From: Ascidia mentula
Taxonomy: Eukaryota > Chordata > Ascidiacea > Phlebobranchia > Ascidiidae
Assembly (NCBI GenBank): GCA_947561715.1
Contig: OX387204.1
Span: forward strand, 9,367,001-9,431,000
Direction of reading: 5' to 3'
DNA: 64,000 nt
Part shown: positions 33,801 through 46,382 of the stretch, in pieces
How the letters are laid out: every line of letters starts with the position of its first letter
Numbering within the stretch: the first letter of the stretch is position 1
The notes under the pieces: model-generated
The model's database searches: none
What the model saw: the letters and a program-made list of their open reading frames with translations, nothing else
Told to the model about the DNA's origin: nothing
Made by a program: the position numbers and the translations under genes

Positions 33801-36068
33801 TATTGTGTTACGAACGTTTATCCAATGAACTCCAAAATTTCATAGTGTTTGTGGGTTTGCGAACCCCTCCTTTGTTCTGTTTAAACTGACAGAGACAGGT
33901 GATATATTTGGAAATTATTCGCCATATCTGCAATACCTTTTAAGCAAATGATTGAACTGGTGTCGGTGTGCAAGTTACAATGCGGAGAAATCATCACAAG
34001 GTTGCGTAGAAAGGGCGCAGAATATGTCAAGTTGCTCGCTACTGTTGTTTGCCGCTGTGAAGGTCAGGCGACAATGGACATAAAAATAGGATATTTGTTA
34101 AAATGATATCGAAACACTTGTGGTTGTGTTCAAAATATCATAGAAAATAAAACTCTCTTGCTAAATGCTAAATAAATACAGAACACACGTATCTCACCCC
34201 AACATCTAGCTCGGAATTTCGCCGACTTCTCTCCGATGGTAACCGGTCATTCTCTACATCCAGCAGGTCGAGATCATGTGATCCCGCCATCCCACTCTTT
34301 GCAGTGGGATCCCATTGGCTGAAAACCTGTCTATATCTTCGCTTGGTAGTTCGTCTGCGTGACCCGGCTGGACGTTTATCGAGTAACAACTTCAGCTTGG
34401 CAAGTTTCAATTTGCATTTTTTCGATAGTTTTAGGACTTTGGCTGCAGACAGTTACAAAAGTAAATTTCAATACAACCTGAATCAAAAAGTTGCAGAGAT
34501 GCCAGCTTTGCTCTTTTGAAAACACTAAGCATAAAAAGCCCAGTATGTTATGCAAAGTCAGACAGTTCGAAAAACTGTGTCCTCCACTAACAAATAAAGT
34601 GCCTGTGCCTATAGACAGAAACAAGACCGTGTTCGTAAAAACAAGAGTCATTTATTCAAGACGAGTTTTTCTCCCTATGCAGACAGCACCCTAGCGTCAC
34701 GAGGCGAGAAGTACTTCGAGAAGTACTTTCTGGAGTCGATTGTGTGGTTTTGTGTTTGGACGATGCTTCGACACTCCACTCAGTAGATTAGAGTAGTGAG
34801 CATGTTCCATTGTAGTGTTTCAAAAGTTTTTAAATAAGTCAAATGGACGTCAAAATAAGATTTTTCCAATTCTTTTGACAAAATAATATTAGTGGTGTTT
34901 TTTTCATAAAGTTTCACGTGATGATATTATAAACTCGTGTCAAGAAACTGACATGCCAGGCAATGTTTCATATAACCGAAAGAAAATGCATTCCTTTTTC
35001 AAAAAAAAACTACACTTACGTTTGACATTTTCAGGACATGGACACCGTTTTTTGCCTCGATGAGGTCGTTTCCTGAATAATGTCAATGACAAAAGTCTTA
35101 TGTAAATGTCCAGGACGTTAACATCCTTTTATAGATAAAATAGGGAAATTACTTGCACGAAGTGAACGGAACTCAATTAACAAAAATAAAACCATCAAAA
35201 CATAGCAAGACAAAAAAGTCAAAGCAATTTGTTCACTTACCTTGTGTCACGAAACTTGTTGCATTTTCGAATTCTGAAAAACAAATTGATCTTAAATAAA
35301 TAGATCTGTTTTTATCTATCGCCAGAGCACAGCGCCACGCTATTCCCAAACTACTGGAGGCATCGCTACATTACATCAAGTATGTTTACTGTAAGTAACT
35401 CACAGGGGAAATGATAGAAATCTGATATCGTCTGATGCTAGACTCCATAAAGCGCGCTGCTTCAAATTATACGGTTCTGGCTTCCCCCAAACAGGAAAAT
35501 TGGTAACGCTTTCGTGAGTAGATTAACATCAAACTGTCGAACCTAGTTCTTACGCCAGTCTTTAACCCACCTGAGGTATCCCTTTTCTTCATCCATAACG
35601 CAAGTCCACACCTGGCGAGATTTACATGGAAACTGGTACTCGACACTGCTGCAAGTCTATGGAAAGACAGATTGACGTTCGATACTCAAGATACTCGATC
35701 GGAATTGAAGGAAACAATTCGAAATGCGAAAAACTAAATTCCCAGAAAAAGTACCAACAGACTTTCCCACAATTGATTTGCAGTTTCCTAATAGTAAATC
35801 CAATATATTTGATGATAATATACAAGTGAAGGTGGTGTGACAGGCATACGTATAATTACTAATTTAAGTTTTTTTAGGGCAGTACAAAATTAGGCATTGG
35901 AACTGTTTTTTTATGCAACATATACTAAATTGCTACTGGACAAATTTAAGCACCAAAACCATTTATAGGAGTTGTGTTTGCTCCACCTAAAAAAAACAAT
36001 GTTGTACTGTGACGCTACTCCTTAAGACAACACAAGTGAGCATTGAAAGCATGTTGTGGCATTTTTAA
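30853..36068. repeat. 5.2-kb tandem repeat, unit 3 (right)
   Basis: 5216 bp, the most divergent unit. It includes a local duplication of GAGAAGTACTTC near 34708-34731 that is absent from the others. Its right edge (CATTTTTAA followed by TGACGTCAATG) lies in Sulf intron 10, between exon 11 (ends 35656) and exon 10 (starts 36177). Confidence 0.97.
31874..31879 (-). terminator. Candidate Sulf polyadenylation signal (unit 3)
   Basis: AATAAA on the minus strand, about 370 bases past the stop at 32250. The same hexamer is present at the equivalent place in units 1 and 2, so each 3' set could in principle end its own transcript. Confidence 0.4.
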
Positions 36069-39000
36069 TGACGTCAATGTGGTTTATCAGACTCTGAGAA
36101 GGAATGAATACATGTGTGAAAGTGAGTTCCAAAATTTACACAAATCGTTATCAATTCGTTGAAAGCAGATCAATACCTGGTTTACAAGCGAGTTCACTGT
36201 ATTTCTGAGGTCTTTTCGAGCAAGTTTGATTGCGTTTTTTAGCTTGATTTTCCCACGTTCAATGAGAAAGCTGTCTCGCCATGGGGGGTTGATACCACTT
36301 CGACTGTATACAATAGGTTATAGTCAACATGGCGTTTACTTTAGCTTATTTATATATAGTCCCAAAAGCAAAGTTAACAGGTGGGGATGCAGCAAACCAC
36401 AATTCACATCAGCAGAGCAGTTTAGGAATATTTTCTGTTTTAAAGGAAATTGTAACATTCAAGCGATATGCTTGACTAAACATCTGTGGCGTGGGAAAAT
36501 ATATTTGTTTTTAACTGAAGTGCAACCCGTATAGGTATAGCACTAACCGATCCAGGAATGAATTTAACTGACTGAAATAAACTCTAATGGATAGTTAGGA
36601 ACTGGAAGCAACAAATTAGTATTAAATTCATATGTTTGCCCTATATATATGTATATATATATGTCCCAAACACCATGCTCATGGAAAAACATGCCGCACA
36701 ATGGGACCTTAAATACATATGAAAATGTTTAGTTACTCTGTAATAAGTTGCATAAAGTTTCTTCCATCCATCCAGTCAGGGACGTCCAACCCAGCAAGAC
36801 TGAGAATGGTTGGAGCAAAATCAATATTCAGTACAATATCACGCAATCTACATAAGAAGACAACATTTCAATATAATTAATCAAAACCAACCTACTGCAA
36901 CCATTTTTTTTCGAAAATAAGTTCGGTCTGCATGTTAAGGCTATAACAGAATTCATGTTTTACCCTACAGCCTTAAGGCATTTAAACAAGAAGACACAGC
37001 AATTTATTAAAGCCACAGAAGCAAAAGCTTTAATGTAGAATGATGTGAAAGTCTGTTAAAGGCATAATTGCTATGACAACAAAAAAACTGTCTAACTGGG
37101 AGTTTTCTGCAATTCCAGGTCCTCGCATGTAGAATGGAACTCTTATATCAAAGTCATATGGCATGCTCTTTCCTTTGGCAAGACCAAACTGCCCGATGTG
37201 GAAGCCATGGTCAGAAGTGTAGATGATATATGTATTGTCTAACTCACCAAGATCTTCCAACATCGAAATGAACTATAAACAACAAAATTGTTTTTACCGT
37301 TTGTTACCAATGTAGTATTAGTACATAAAATTCTGCCATATGTTCTCAAGCAAATAACCTAAATTTCAAAACAATACATTTTCATTTATGAATATGCTGT
37401 TAGTTAAAATGAGTTGTTTGTTTGAGCTCAAATAAAATCAATGCTACTGAATATGAGTTTAAAATGACCAGCACAAAACCTCTCATGGGAATAAAAAGTT
37501 AATGAGCAATTGTTAAGTGGAGCAGAACACTGTAATTGATTATCAATATGTACAGAACCTTGTATCAGTTTTCTTATTCTGTAACACAGTGGTGAGTGAT
37601 ACACCATTCACCACAACAATTGATGTCACAAAAAAGCAACAAAATAATGGACCCAAGGACAAAAAGAATGGTTTGTTAATCTTTCACCAGATTCAGTTTG
37701 TTTTACCTTTGCCATGTGACTAAATTTAAACTTTGTTCTGAAACCAAAACAATATTGTTGGAAAAAAAAAGCTGTTCTTAAATATGTGGTAGTTAATACT
37801 GGTGTGCAAACAATCTAAAATTTGTGGAATGTTCCACATTTCAAGTCACCATGTTAGTTGATGAAAATAATGACTTTGGTAAAAGCTCTACCCAACAAAT
37901 GCACAATTGCCCACATACCGTCACACCATTTTCATTGACCTTTGACGCTATGTGAAGTTGATAAACAGTTGACATTTGTTTTTGAACTGCGGTCAGCATT
38001 CAATTTATTGTGTGTCAATATGGAAAAACTACTTTCAACTTATGTACTGGGACCAGTCTACAACAGTAAGTGACAAGTGTTGCGATATGAAACTACTCCA
38101 CGCCAGAAAGTTATCTGTAGTTTCCATACATGACACGTCTTACAACATTTACTCTTTTTTAGTGAGTTGCATACTCACAACATACTATTCGATTCATTGC
38201 ATATTTACTTTATTGTGGTTAGATATAACCTTGCCTAAACCCACCGTAATTTAGTGAAACTCATGAGAAAAAACGCTTGTTTTAATATGATTCCATTCCT
38301 GGTTTTGTGAAAAACAAGCCTTGTTAGGCCAGTATTTGAAGTAATGCTATGAACAAGCCTAAAAAACTAGGTAATTTAATTTAGCGTTTGGCAGTAAACA
38401 AAATAAAAACATCCCGCCTTGCATAGACTTGTTTAAATCTTTGGAGCAAGAAAGGTGACGTCAGACTAATTTCAGGCGTTCGTCACTTGATGTTTTGATA
38501 CAGTCTCGTGGCCGAAGTAAGGATAAAAGAACAACAATGTAAAAGTAAAAATTAAGAAAGAAAACAGGCCAAAGTAAACTATATATAAATAGGAGACGTT
38601 AGTGCTCCACAACTGGTGTGCACGCAATTAAGCCAGGGTGTAAATACAACCGTAAGATTTTTTTGAAGCTACTGTGATGTGATGAAAGGCCATTCATTAC
38701 TTTGTGTATAAACCAAAGTTTTTCACAGTTATCACCTTAGCTTAAATGTAAACGTTTGGTCTGCAACTAGAAGTAACTTTAACCTCTTGTCACAGTAAAG
38801 AAGGCTGCAAATACAACACAATTACGTTGTTCGTGCTCGTGTTCAAACATGTTTCGAAGAAAAACATGTGGCCACATGCCCTGCACGTGAAAGTGACGTA
38901 GATTGATTGATGGCAGGGAATAAAAGCGCAGATTTAATGAATTGTGCCAGGTACGATCGCACCTGAGATGAAAGAAGACGGACAATTTACCCAATCAATC

Positions 39001-41126
39001 AACATTAAGATGCACTTTCAGTGAAATACAAAAGTCTACAACAGAAATCAAACATACACAGGGAAATATTTTTTTACTCACACTATTTGGATACATCTCA
39101 AGAAAACCCTAAACTAATTAGATAATAACTTGACTATACATAACCTTGTAGTATATATTGGAACGCAACTGCTACAACAGACATTTTCTCACAACGTACC
39201 TTTTCAATGGCGTCATCCACAGAACGCAGCGTTTGAAGTCGCTTCTGCTGCAGCATCTGTGAGAATCGATGTTGCGTTTCATCCATATGTTCTGTGATTT
39301 GCTGAAGTATCCAATGTTTGTCAGGGTTTGGAATATGATTGTAACTTGGTGTTCTGCAATGTACATACCATTAACGTTTGTGACATATGGATAAACAACA
39401 GACTTGGTTTATTGTTTTTCAAACCATTGTTAAAAGATTACTTTTCTTACACATGCGAAGAAACGTTATGATAGAGATGTTGATATTGTGGAGCTCCATC
39501 TTCCGATCCATGTGGAGCGGGAAAACTAAGCATTGTGAGAATGGGGCGGTCGGGATCATTTTCTTTGTTGCGGATAAAATGCTCAACACTTCGGTTCACA
39601 ATCAAATCAGTAAAATAATCCTGAAATAACATCAACATTATTATTACAAAAACATATATAAATAGAAAATCAATATTTGGATTTTGTAGAATGTAGTTAT
39701 TTAATTAATGGAAAAAGTTATTTTTAAGCACATGTAATCATGGACCTAATTAAAAAAGTGCTGTAATTGTATAATCTATTTTTGTACCTCATCGTAGCTG
39801 TCACCATGCTTTTCTTTTCTGTCGTTATGCCTCAGTGTATAGTTGTAATATCTTGTATTCCGAATTAAACCCATCCAATACTGCCAACCCGAAGGCACAT
39901 GGCTTCCATTGTATTCATTCAAATACTTTCCAAAATAACCTACACAGCAAAATGACACAAACAATTCATCCTTTTCCAACAATTTTCACATAGGAAAAAC
40001 AGTAGAGTAAATAAATAAATATAGCTTACCAGTTGTGTATCCAGACTGGTTAAGATAAGTGGCAAATGTTCTTGTTTCAAACTTTCGCTGCCAAAGTGAC
40101 GATGAACAGTTATCGTTATTGGTCAAAACATGGTGGTTGTGGGAGTAGAGACCTAAACAATCACGCTGCAAATTAGTGGATTGCTTAAACATGCAAATAA
40201 ATAGTAAATTTAATTTCTTGAATACATACTGTAAACTAAAATTCACATTGTAATTTTCACAAACCTTAAAAATATATAAATTTACTCATTAAAATACACA
40301 TAAAACAATGTTATTTACCAATCCTACAATTAAGTGTTATCAATATGCCTACCTGTTAAAAAAGAGCTTCTTGATGGGCAGCAGATGGGTGAAGTAGTAA
40401 ATGCATTAGCAAATGTAGCACCACGCTCAATTACTCTTCTTCTGGTGTGATGCATGACATCCATTGACCCTTCAAAAACAACATCATAATGTCCAGTAAT
40501 ATAATGAAGGAATTTGCATTCTGCATGGAACAAATACTAATGAACAACTTTATTTGGAATATTCAGGTTTGTATTTCTTGATTCACTTTATTTTACATAC
40601 ATATAAAAAAAGACATTTGTTCTTCTTCAATTGCTAGAATTTTTGCAAAACAATAACCAACGAAGACACCTTCAAAAGTAGTATATATACAAGGTGTTGG
40701 TTTTTTTTATTGATAGGGTTATACGATGATTTTTAAGAAATGTGACAATAAACACACAAATTGTTTGCAAGATTTTCCTATAAGTACAGAAAGTAAACAT
40801 GTTTAAAAAGCGTCAAATGTAGTACCTAACATTAGATCTTGATCATCAGACATAAAAATTACTATGTTTGGTCGTTTTTGAGAAGATGTAGCTTGCCTGT
40901 CTGCAGATGCAAGACTCCTTGAGATGCATAACAGTGCTATAACCAAAACCTAAAGAAACAGAATTAAACAGCTTGATAGATATACCTCAACATCATTAAA
41001 TAACAAAGTCTATTAGTTTTATTATATGTTTTGTAAAATCAGCTATTTTTTATATTTATTTAGGTAAAACACATCATGCAAGCAGATTAATTTGCTATAA
41101 CACACCTTTAGTGCTTCAAGATGCAT
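32250..41126 (-). CDS. SULF: Extracellular heparan-sulfate 6-O-endosulfatase (Sulf)
   Basis: Twenty exons fit with matching phases. Exons 1-10 (41106-41126, 40826-40949, 40353-40469, 40030-40152, 39788-39939, 39451-39620, 39200-39353, 37097-37272, 36737-36847, 36177-36303) encode a signal peptide ([19 protein letters not shown]) and the sulfatase domain, with the DDQD metal-site motif and the CCPSR formylglycine motif (Cys78). [10 protein letters not shown] and [15 protein letters not shown] match vertebrate SULF1/2 almost exactly. Exons 11-20 (35571-35656, 35241-35273, 35020-35072, 34198-34442, 33937-34054, 33467-33548, 33268-33405, 32956-33197, 32670-32812, 32250-32528) encode the basic Cys-containing hydrophilic region and the C-terminal domain ([15 protein letters not shown]). 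The total is 897 aa; human SULF1 has 871. The enzyme trims 6-O-sulfates from heparan sulfate outside the cell and so tunes Wnt, FGF and BMP signalling. The end is uncertain: a GTAACT donor at 32269 could instead join an 11-base exon at 32101-32111. Confidence 0.95.
37273..39199. other. Sulf intron 7, 1.9 kb
   Basis: This is the largest intron in the catalytic half. I see no exon or repeat family in it. It is long compared with the other Sulf introns, so it is a reasonable place to look for enhancers, but no specific site stands out. Confidence 0.5.
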
Positions 41127-44100
41127 TCTGGAATAGGCACCGGTCACAGCAAATGATAAATTGACAATGAAGAATTAACAGGTTATTCTAGAAAATCATA
41201 CCTATTGCTGAAACTCTGCAACAATATACACAATATCCATAGACCATATCCATATAGATAGTAATAGAGAAAATGTCAAGAATGACTACAGGAATCAGCC
41301 TAAGTAAGACGGTGGCCGGTGGATCTGTCTTTTTACAAATCAATATATTCCAGAAATCCATATAGTAATATACTTTTTTTTGTTTTGCAATCACAGAAAC
41401 TTATAAGTTATTTTAGCAGACTAATAGAAAACTAAACTGTTCGGCCCAATAACTTTAAAAAAAAACAATCGAGCCAATATCAGAAAGATACATGATCCCC
41501 TATACTTCCATAAAAGATAAAAAAGTACAGGGAGGCCATCTGATCCAATGCTCAGTTACGACATATTTCTTCAAAGCAACAGGTGCTGTTGTTCATACCT
41601 GTACAACAAGTTTTTTTTTTAGACAGTACATAAATGGTCACACAAATACCTTATGGTGCAAACCACAAAAACAGTTCTAGTATGTCATGCCCCTATGACT
41701 ACAAAAAAACTAATGTATTACATTGAGGAGTGAGTTTCAACCTTTTTGTACCACAGCCCAATAAAGCCATTCTGATTAAGCAGCGATCCGTTAAAAATCA
41801 CATTAGATTTCCCTCAGTTTTATATTTCAAACACATAATTATTTTTAATCGATCATAGTTTTGTTTGATTTACACCGGATTTAGAAAAATCTTAATACCA
41901 CTGCTGCACCATTTTCCCACTGCAACCCTTACAAAACAACCAGTGTCGAACCCACCACTGCATAACTGCCACGTACAACTCTTTACCAAAAACATTGCTG
42001 ATAACAAAACAACATGATTCGAATTAAAAAAACAAACCGACTTTCTTGAATCCTTCGTTTATTGGTAATCTGTGTCTTTGAGTATTATGCAGTGCTGTAC
42101 GAACCAAAAACTTGACAAAAATACTTCGTTTCATTCAAATTTATTAACATACGCAATACTGCATTACTCTCCCCTACGGTTGGATGCTCGCATGCTAGAC
42201 GCGCCTGGTTGAAACTAGCGCCTTTGTTGGTGCGATGACAAGCTGGAAAGCAATTGGCAGCAAAATACGTGTAAGTACAAAGACATGTGTGCACACTGAT
42301 CACATAATTAGCAGTAGGATCTTAAGTAGACAGTTATCATAATATTGTTACATTGGCAATGACGACAAACTTAAGCAAGAGTAAACCTACATGCAGGTTT
42401 TACAGTTCGATCTAAAATATTTGCATTGCGACGCAAAACAATTCATCCTAATTCCCGAAACGTGAATATGTATTGCAATAACGGTACCAACTTGCCCAAA
42501 GCCTACGTTGTTGTGAAATAAACAAAAACGATAACAAACACGAACACCATTGGCGATAAATGTGGTCCACTTCACGTAGTAGGAATCGTCGAAATTGTCC
42601 GTGTGTTGTAATATACATCGTTAATCCCACATTGGATGTAGTTAAATCAGAAGTATATTAGTAGGCTATATTACGGAAAAAATCTTGTGTATAGTGTATG
42701 GGTAAAATAATTTTATCCTTCTTTAACAAACACGGTTTATAGCCTATTTGAAAAAATAAACATAGGTCAAAGCCAACTTTACACATTTTTTTAGACTTAC
42801 GAAATAAATAATGTGATTTGATCAAAAAGCAATTCACAAATCTCACAAATATTGTAGACATGGCATGTACATAGTTAACGTGTCGTATGACAAGCATACC
42901 TCTAAACATGTATTTACTGAACAAATCGATTGATTCCGTCACAAGTCGTGGGTGAGCGGGGCAACCACCTTAAGCCAACAAAGCGAACCGAAAATCAGCG
43001 ACAAAAACCTCATTTACCACGTGTAAGCCTATATAGCCTATAAAAACCTAAAAAAATTCGTGTCGGTATACAGTTTTTGAGAAAAAAACAGTTTAATAGC
43101 CTATACAAGTTTCGCATTACTGTCACATAATCAACGGCCCCTTATTGATGATACTAGACAACAGAACGTACCACACGCACAGTATCTCTTCTGACTAAAC
43201 TTTTCTGTGGTAAATGGTGTGTTTGCTTTACAATGCCGTCATGGGAGTTATCGGAATTCGCTAAGACGGATGTGGTACTTCACAGCGTCTAGTTGATGCG
43301 CCAACTGTCTGACGAAGATAGGTTGCATTTTCTATGATGAATGAAACGTTTATTACCGTTGTTTGAAACGAAATTTCATTCTATCTGGAATATTGAAACA
43401 GTAAAAACACACTTCAACATTAACCAAATAATTTATATTCTGTTTTATATTCAAACAACATTTTGAACTGATAAATCCACACTGGTTTTCAGTAAAAAAA
43501 AGCAGTAGTCCTAAGAAAATGGTCCAGTAACAAATCTCTTTTTCAGTAGTTCGCAAACATTTTAGAGCACACATTGAATCCTCTGGATACTTTTGGGGTA
43601 CACTTTAAGGTCAATTTAATTCAATACGCCTACATAGCTGACGTATGACCCTGTTTACGTGAACAAATTGTATTACTTCAGGCCTTAATTAATATCTGAT
43701 AGGCATACCCTTAGTCTCCTAACCAAAGCTTGTGCTTTTAAGCCAAGTATTACAGTAATAATTTGCAGTGGTTACACATTATTATTTATGTTCTCATTTT
43801 TACACAGTATATGAAGTTTATAATGAAACTTTCGTATAACACCTGGCACTATTTCATGGCACACAATTTATACAAGTGGACTCTTTAGGCCGACGCTATG
43901 ACAAATAAACAAAATTGAACTCGAACTGTTAGTTATATGAAAAAAATACCCGAAATTCGCACAGTATTATATACCAAATGAGTGTACCTATGATCAGTAA
44001 ACAGCCAACCTTATATCACACCTGACTAATTGTTTCTAGCGGCAAGCATCTTTCAACATGCTTCACAGCAAGTGTGATTTTACAAAGAACGTCCATTGTC

Positions 44101-46382
44101 TACTGCGCACAGAAAGCTATGCAAACCGAAGCCCCTCAGAGACAGTTTTTCTGTTTTTTCCTTTTTCTTTTTTCTCTCTTTTGCGTTTATTGGAACCAAG
44201 CAAAGTTCCCGCCGATTATTTCACTAAAGAAATTTAAACAGTTTTAATCAATTACGACAAGCAAGATCCTCCAAGGTCCTTAAAGTAGCAGTTATCAATG
44301 GGAAGACATATTCATATTTAAACAAACAAATAACACGCGTTTGGTTTCACAACAAAAGAACCATGGTCGAAATGATTAAATTGAGCTGCATCTCCAAAAT
44401 GACCAAATCAATAAACCTAATTTTGGTAAAGGTTTGTACCAGAGGTTGTTAAACCCTAATATTTAAGGCAAGCCAAATAGTTTTTTTTAGTTCATACCCC
44501 AATATTTCTCCATACATTCGGGATTGTGTTGCGACGTAAGAAGAAAAGATAATAAGTGCGTAAATATCCGGAAATTATATGGGGGTGATTAGGGTAGCGT
44601 CAACATGGTTAGGCGTGCGCTTATATGCCTAGGTTGACAAGTCATTGCAAAGCTTGCATATAAGTTGTAAACTGACATGCGACAATCAAAAGGTTTCTGA
44701 CCCATGCATTCTTCAGCTGTCACTGATGAGTAGAAATTTTCTATCGACAAAATAAACTGTAATAGTCTCATATCTAGCCAATGGCGTATAGGCTGTAGAC
44801 CTTAAGGCAAAAAAGGTCATTTTCATGTCCCTAAATTAAAATTGAGCAAAACGATAAAATTTCAACCAACTTTTATGACTCAGTGAAATTTGAAAGAAAG
44901 GTAATTAACTCAACTGGTCGAGTATATTTATCCAGGTCAATACATGCATTTCTCGAGGAACGCTTGTAAAATTTGAGGCTTGCATGTTGAAAACAAAGCG
45001 AGCTGTAAGTTATATGGTAATACGACCTAAACCGGTCCGGCGATTAGAAAACACGTTATAAGCTAAATAGATTTCATCTTTCACTTCCTTGGTGCACCTA
45101 CATTTAACGCCCACCAAATTTTGTGTTGACAACGCCACTGAAGTGTGTGGTGGTTTACTATTGTTTCTACGTTTTTTTATGGAAACATAACGTGGAGCCC
45201 GAGTTGGTTTGATTGGATGCGACTTATGCCATTTAATTTTACACGAGTCGCATGTTGCAAAAAACGGTTATCCTTCAAAACTAAATGAAGCTTTTGGATG
45301 TCTACCTAAAACATTTGATATGTCAAAAATGCAAACGAAATTAAAAACCTTTTATAGTCATTTTTCGTACAAGTTGGGTTAAAATTTTCCATGGTTAAAT
45401 TGTTTTTTGTTTTGCTCAGTATGTGACTATTAAACAATGTTCATAAGCTTCCCTACTGCCCCTTCACAAAAAGTAAATATCCGCATTTCAAATAGATTTT
45501 GATTGAAGAAGATGAGACATAATTCTTTGGTAAGCTTTCGAATTACAATAAACGAAGTCTATGGATAAGCAATATGACGAACGGAAAAGATATCAAAAAG
45601 GTCGCAAGAAATGTGTGGCATTCTGAGACATGACCACCGAGCAACTGGAAAAATGGAAAGTATCAAGATACTATAATAGATATGTGCTAGTGGAGAAAAT
45701 ATTTGATCGAAAGCTGGCAAATAAGCATTGTTCGAAACACAACTTGAATTACTTATTGACAATAAACGGGAAAAAAGTGTCTCACGCAAACTTCATGCGA
45801 CATTACTCAGTCCTTCGTTTGCAGAAAAACAAAACAAAATCACCAAGCTCAACAGTCCGACTTCAGTTGTGCACATTTTAAGGCGGGCGTGTCGCCTATT
45901 TTTTTGCTACAACACTCTGCATAGGTTATATAGTACATAGTAGTTACATTTTTGTTTTTGCACTACAAAAATTGTTTAATACTGCGGTGAAGGAAAAAAT
46001 GTGTCAAAGAATAAATAATAAATATCGAATACACATGAACAGAACACACCAACGTTTGTGTATTTTAAATAACTCCGGTATATAGTGTCATTACAATAAA
46101 CAAGTTGTCCTTCTGGAAGTATACAAAACACTGGTTTGATATCAATCAACCATTGTACATATCTCTGTTTAGGGTTGGCAAAGCATAAAATTGCAACGCG
46201 CGATATACCAGTGTGACAGTAATGGCAAATGAGAAGCAAGATAAAAACAAGGAAGACTTTAATGCTGTATTAAACAATAACAACCGTGATCATTGACAAA
46301 CTGTTCTTCGTGGATTTTATTCCTGAAACAAAAATGGCAGCAAAACAATCCAATGCACAAGTGAAATTACACTTGTCTTTAT
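41127..46382. other. Gene-poor stretch upstream of Sulf
   Basis: No coding exon was recognised on either strand. It must contain the Sulf promoter and, on the far side, the 3' untranslated region of the USP6NL-type gene (minus-strand AATAAA-like signal near 46316). A decayed hAT-like sequence (about 41730-41940, with TTTCAACCTTTTTGTACCAC) is possible. Short frames near 42658-42942 and 45630-45881 look random. Confidence 0.45.
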
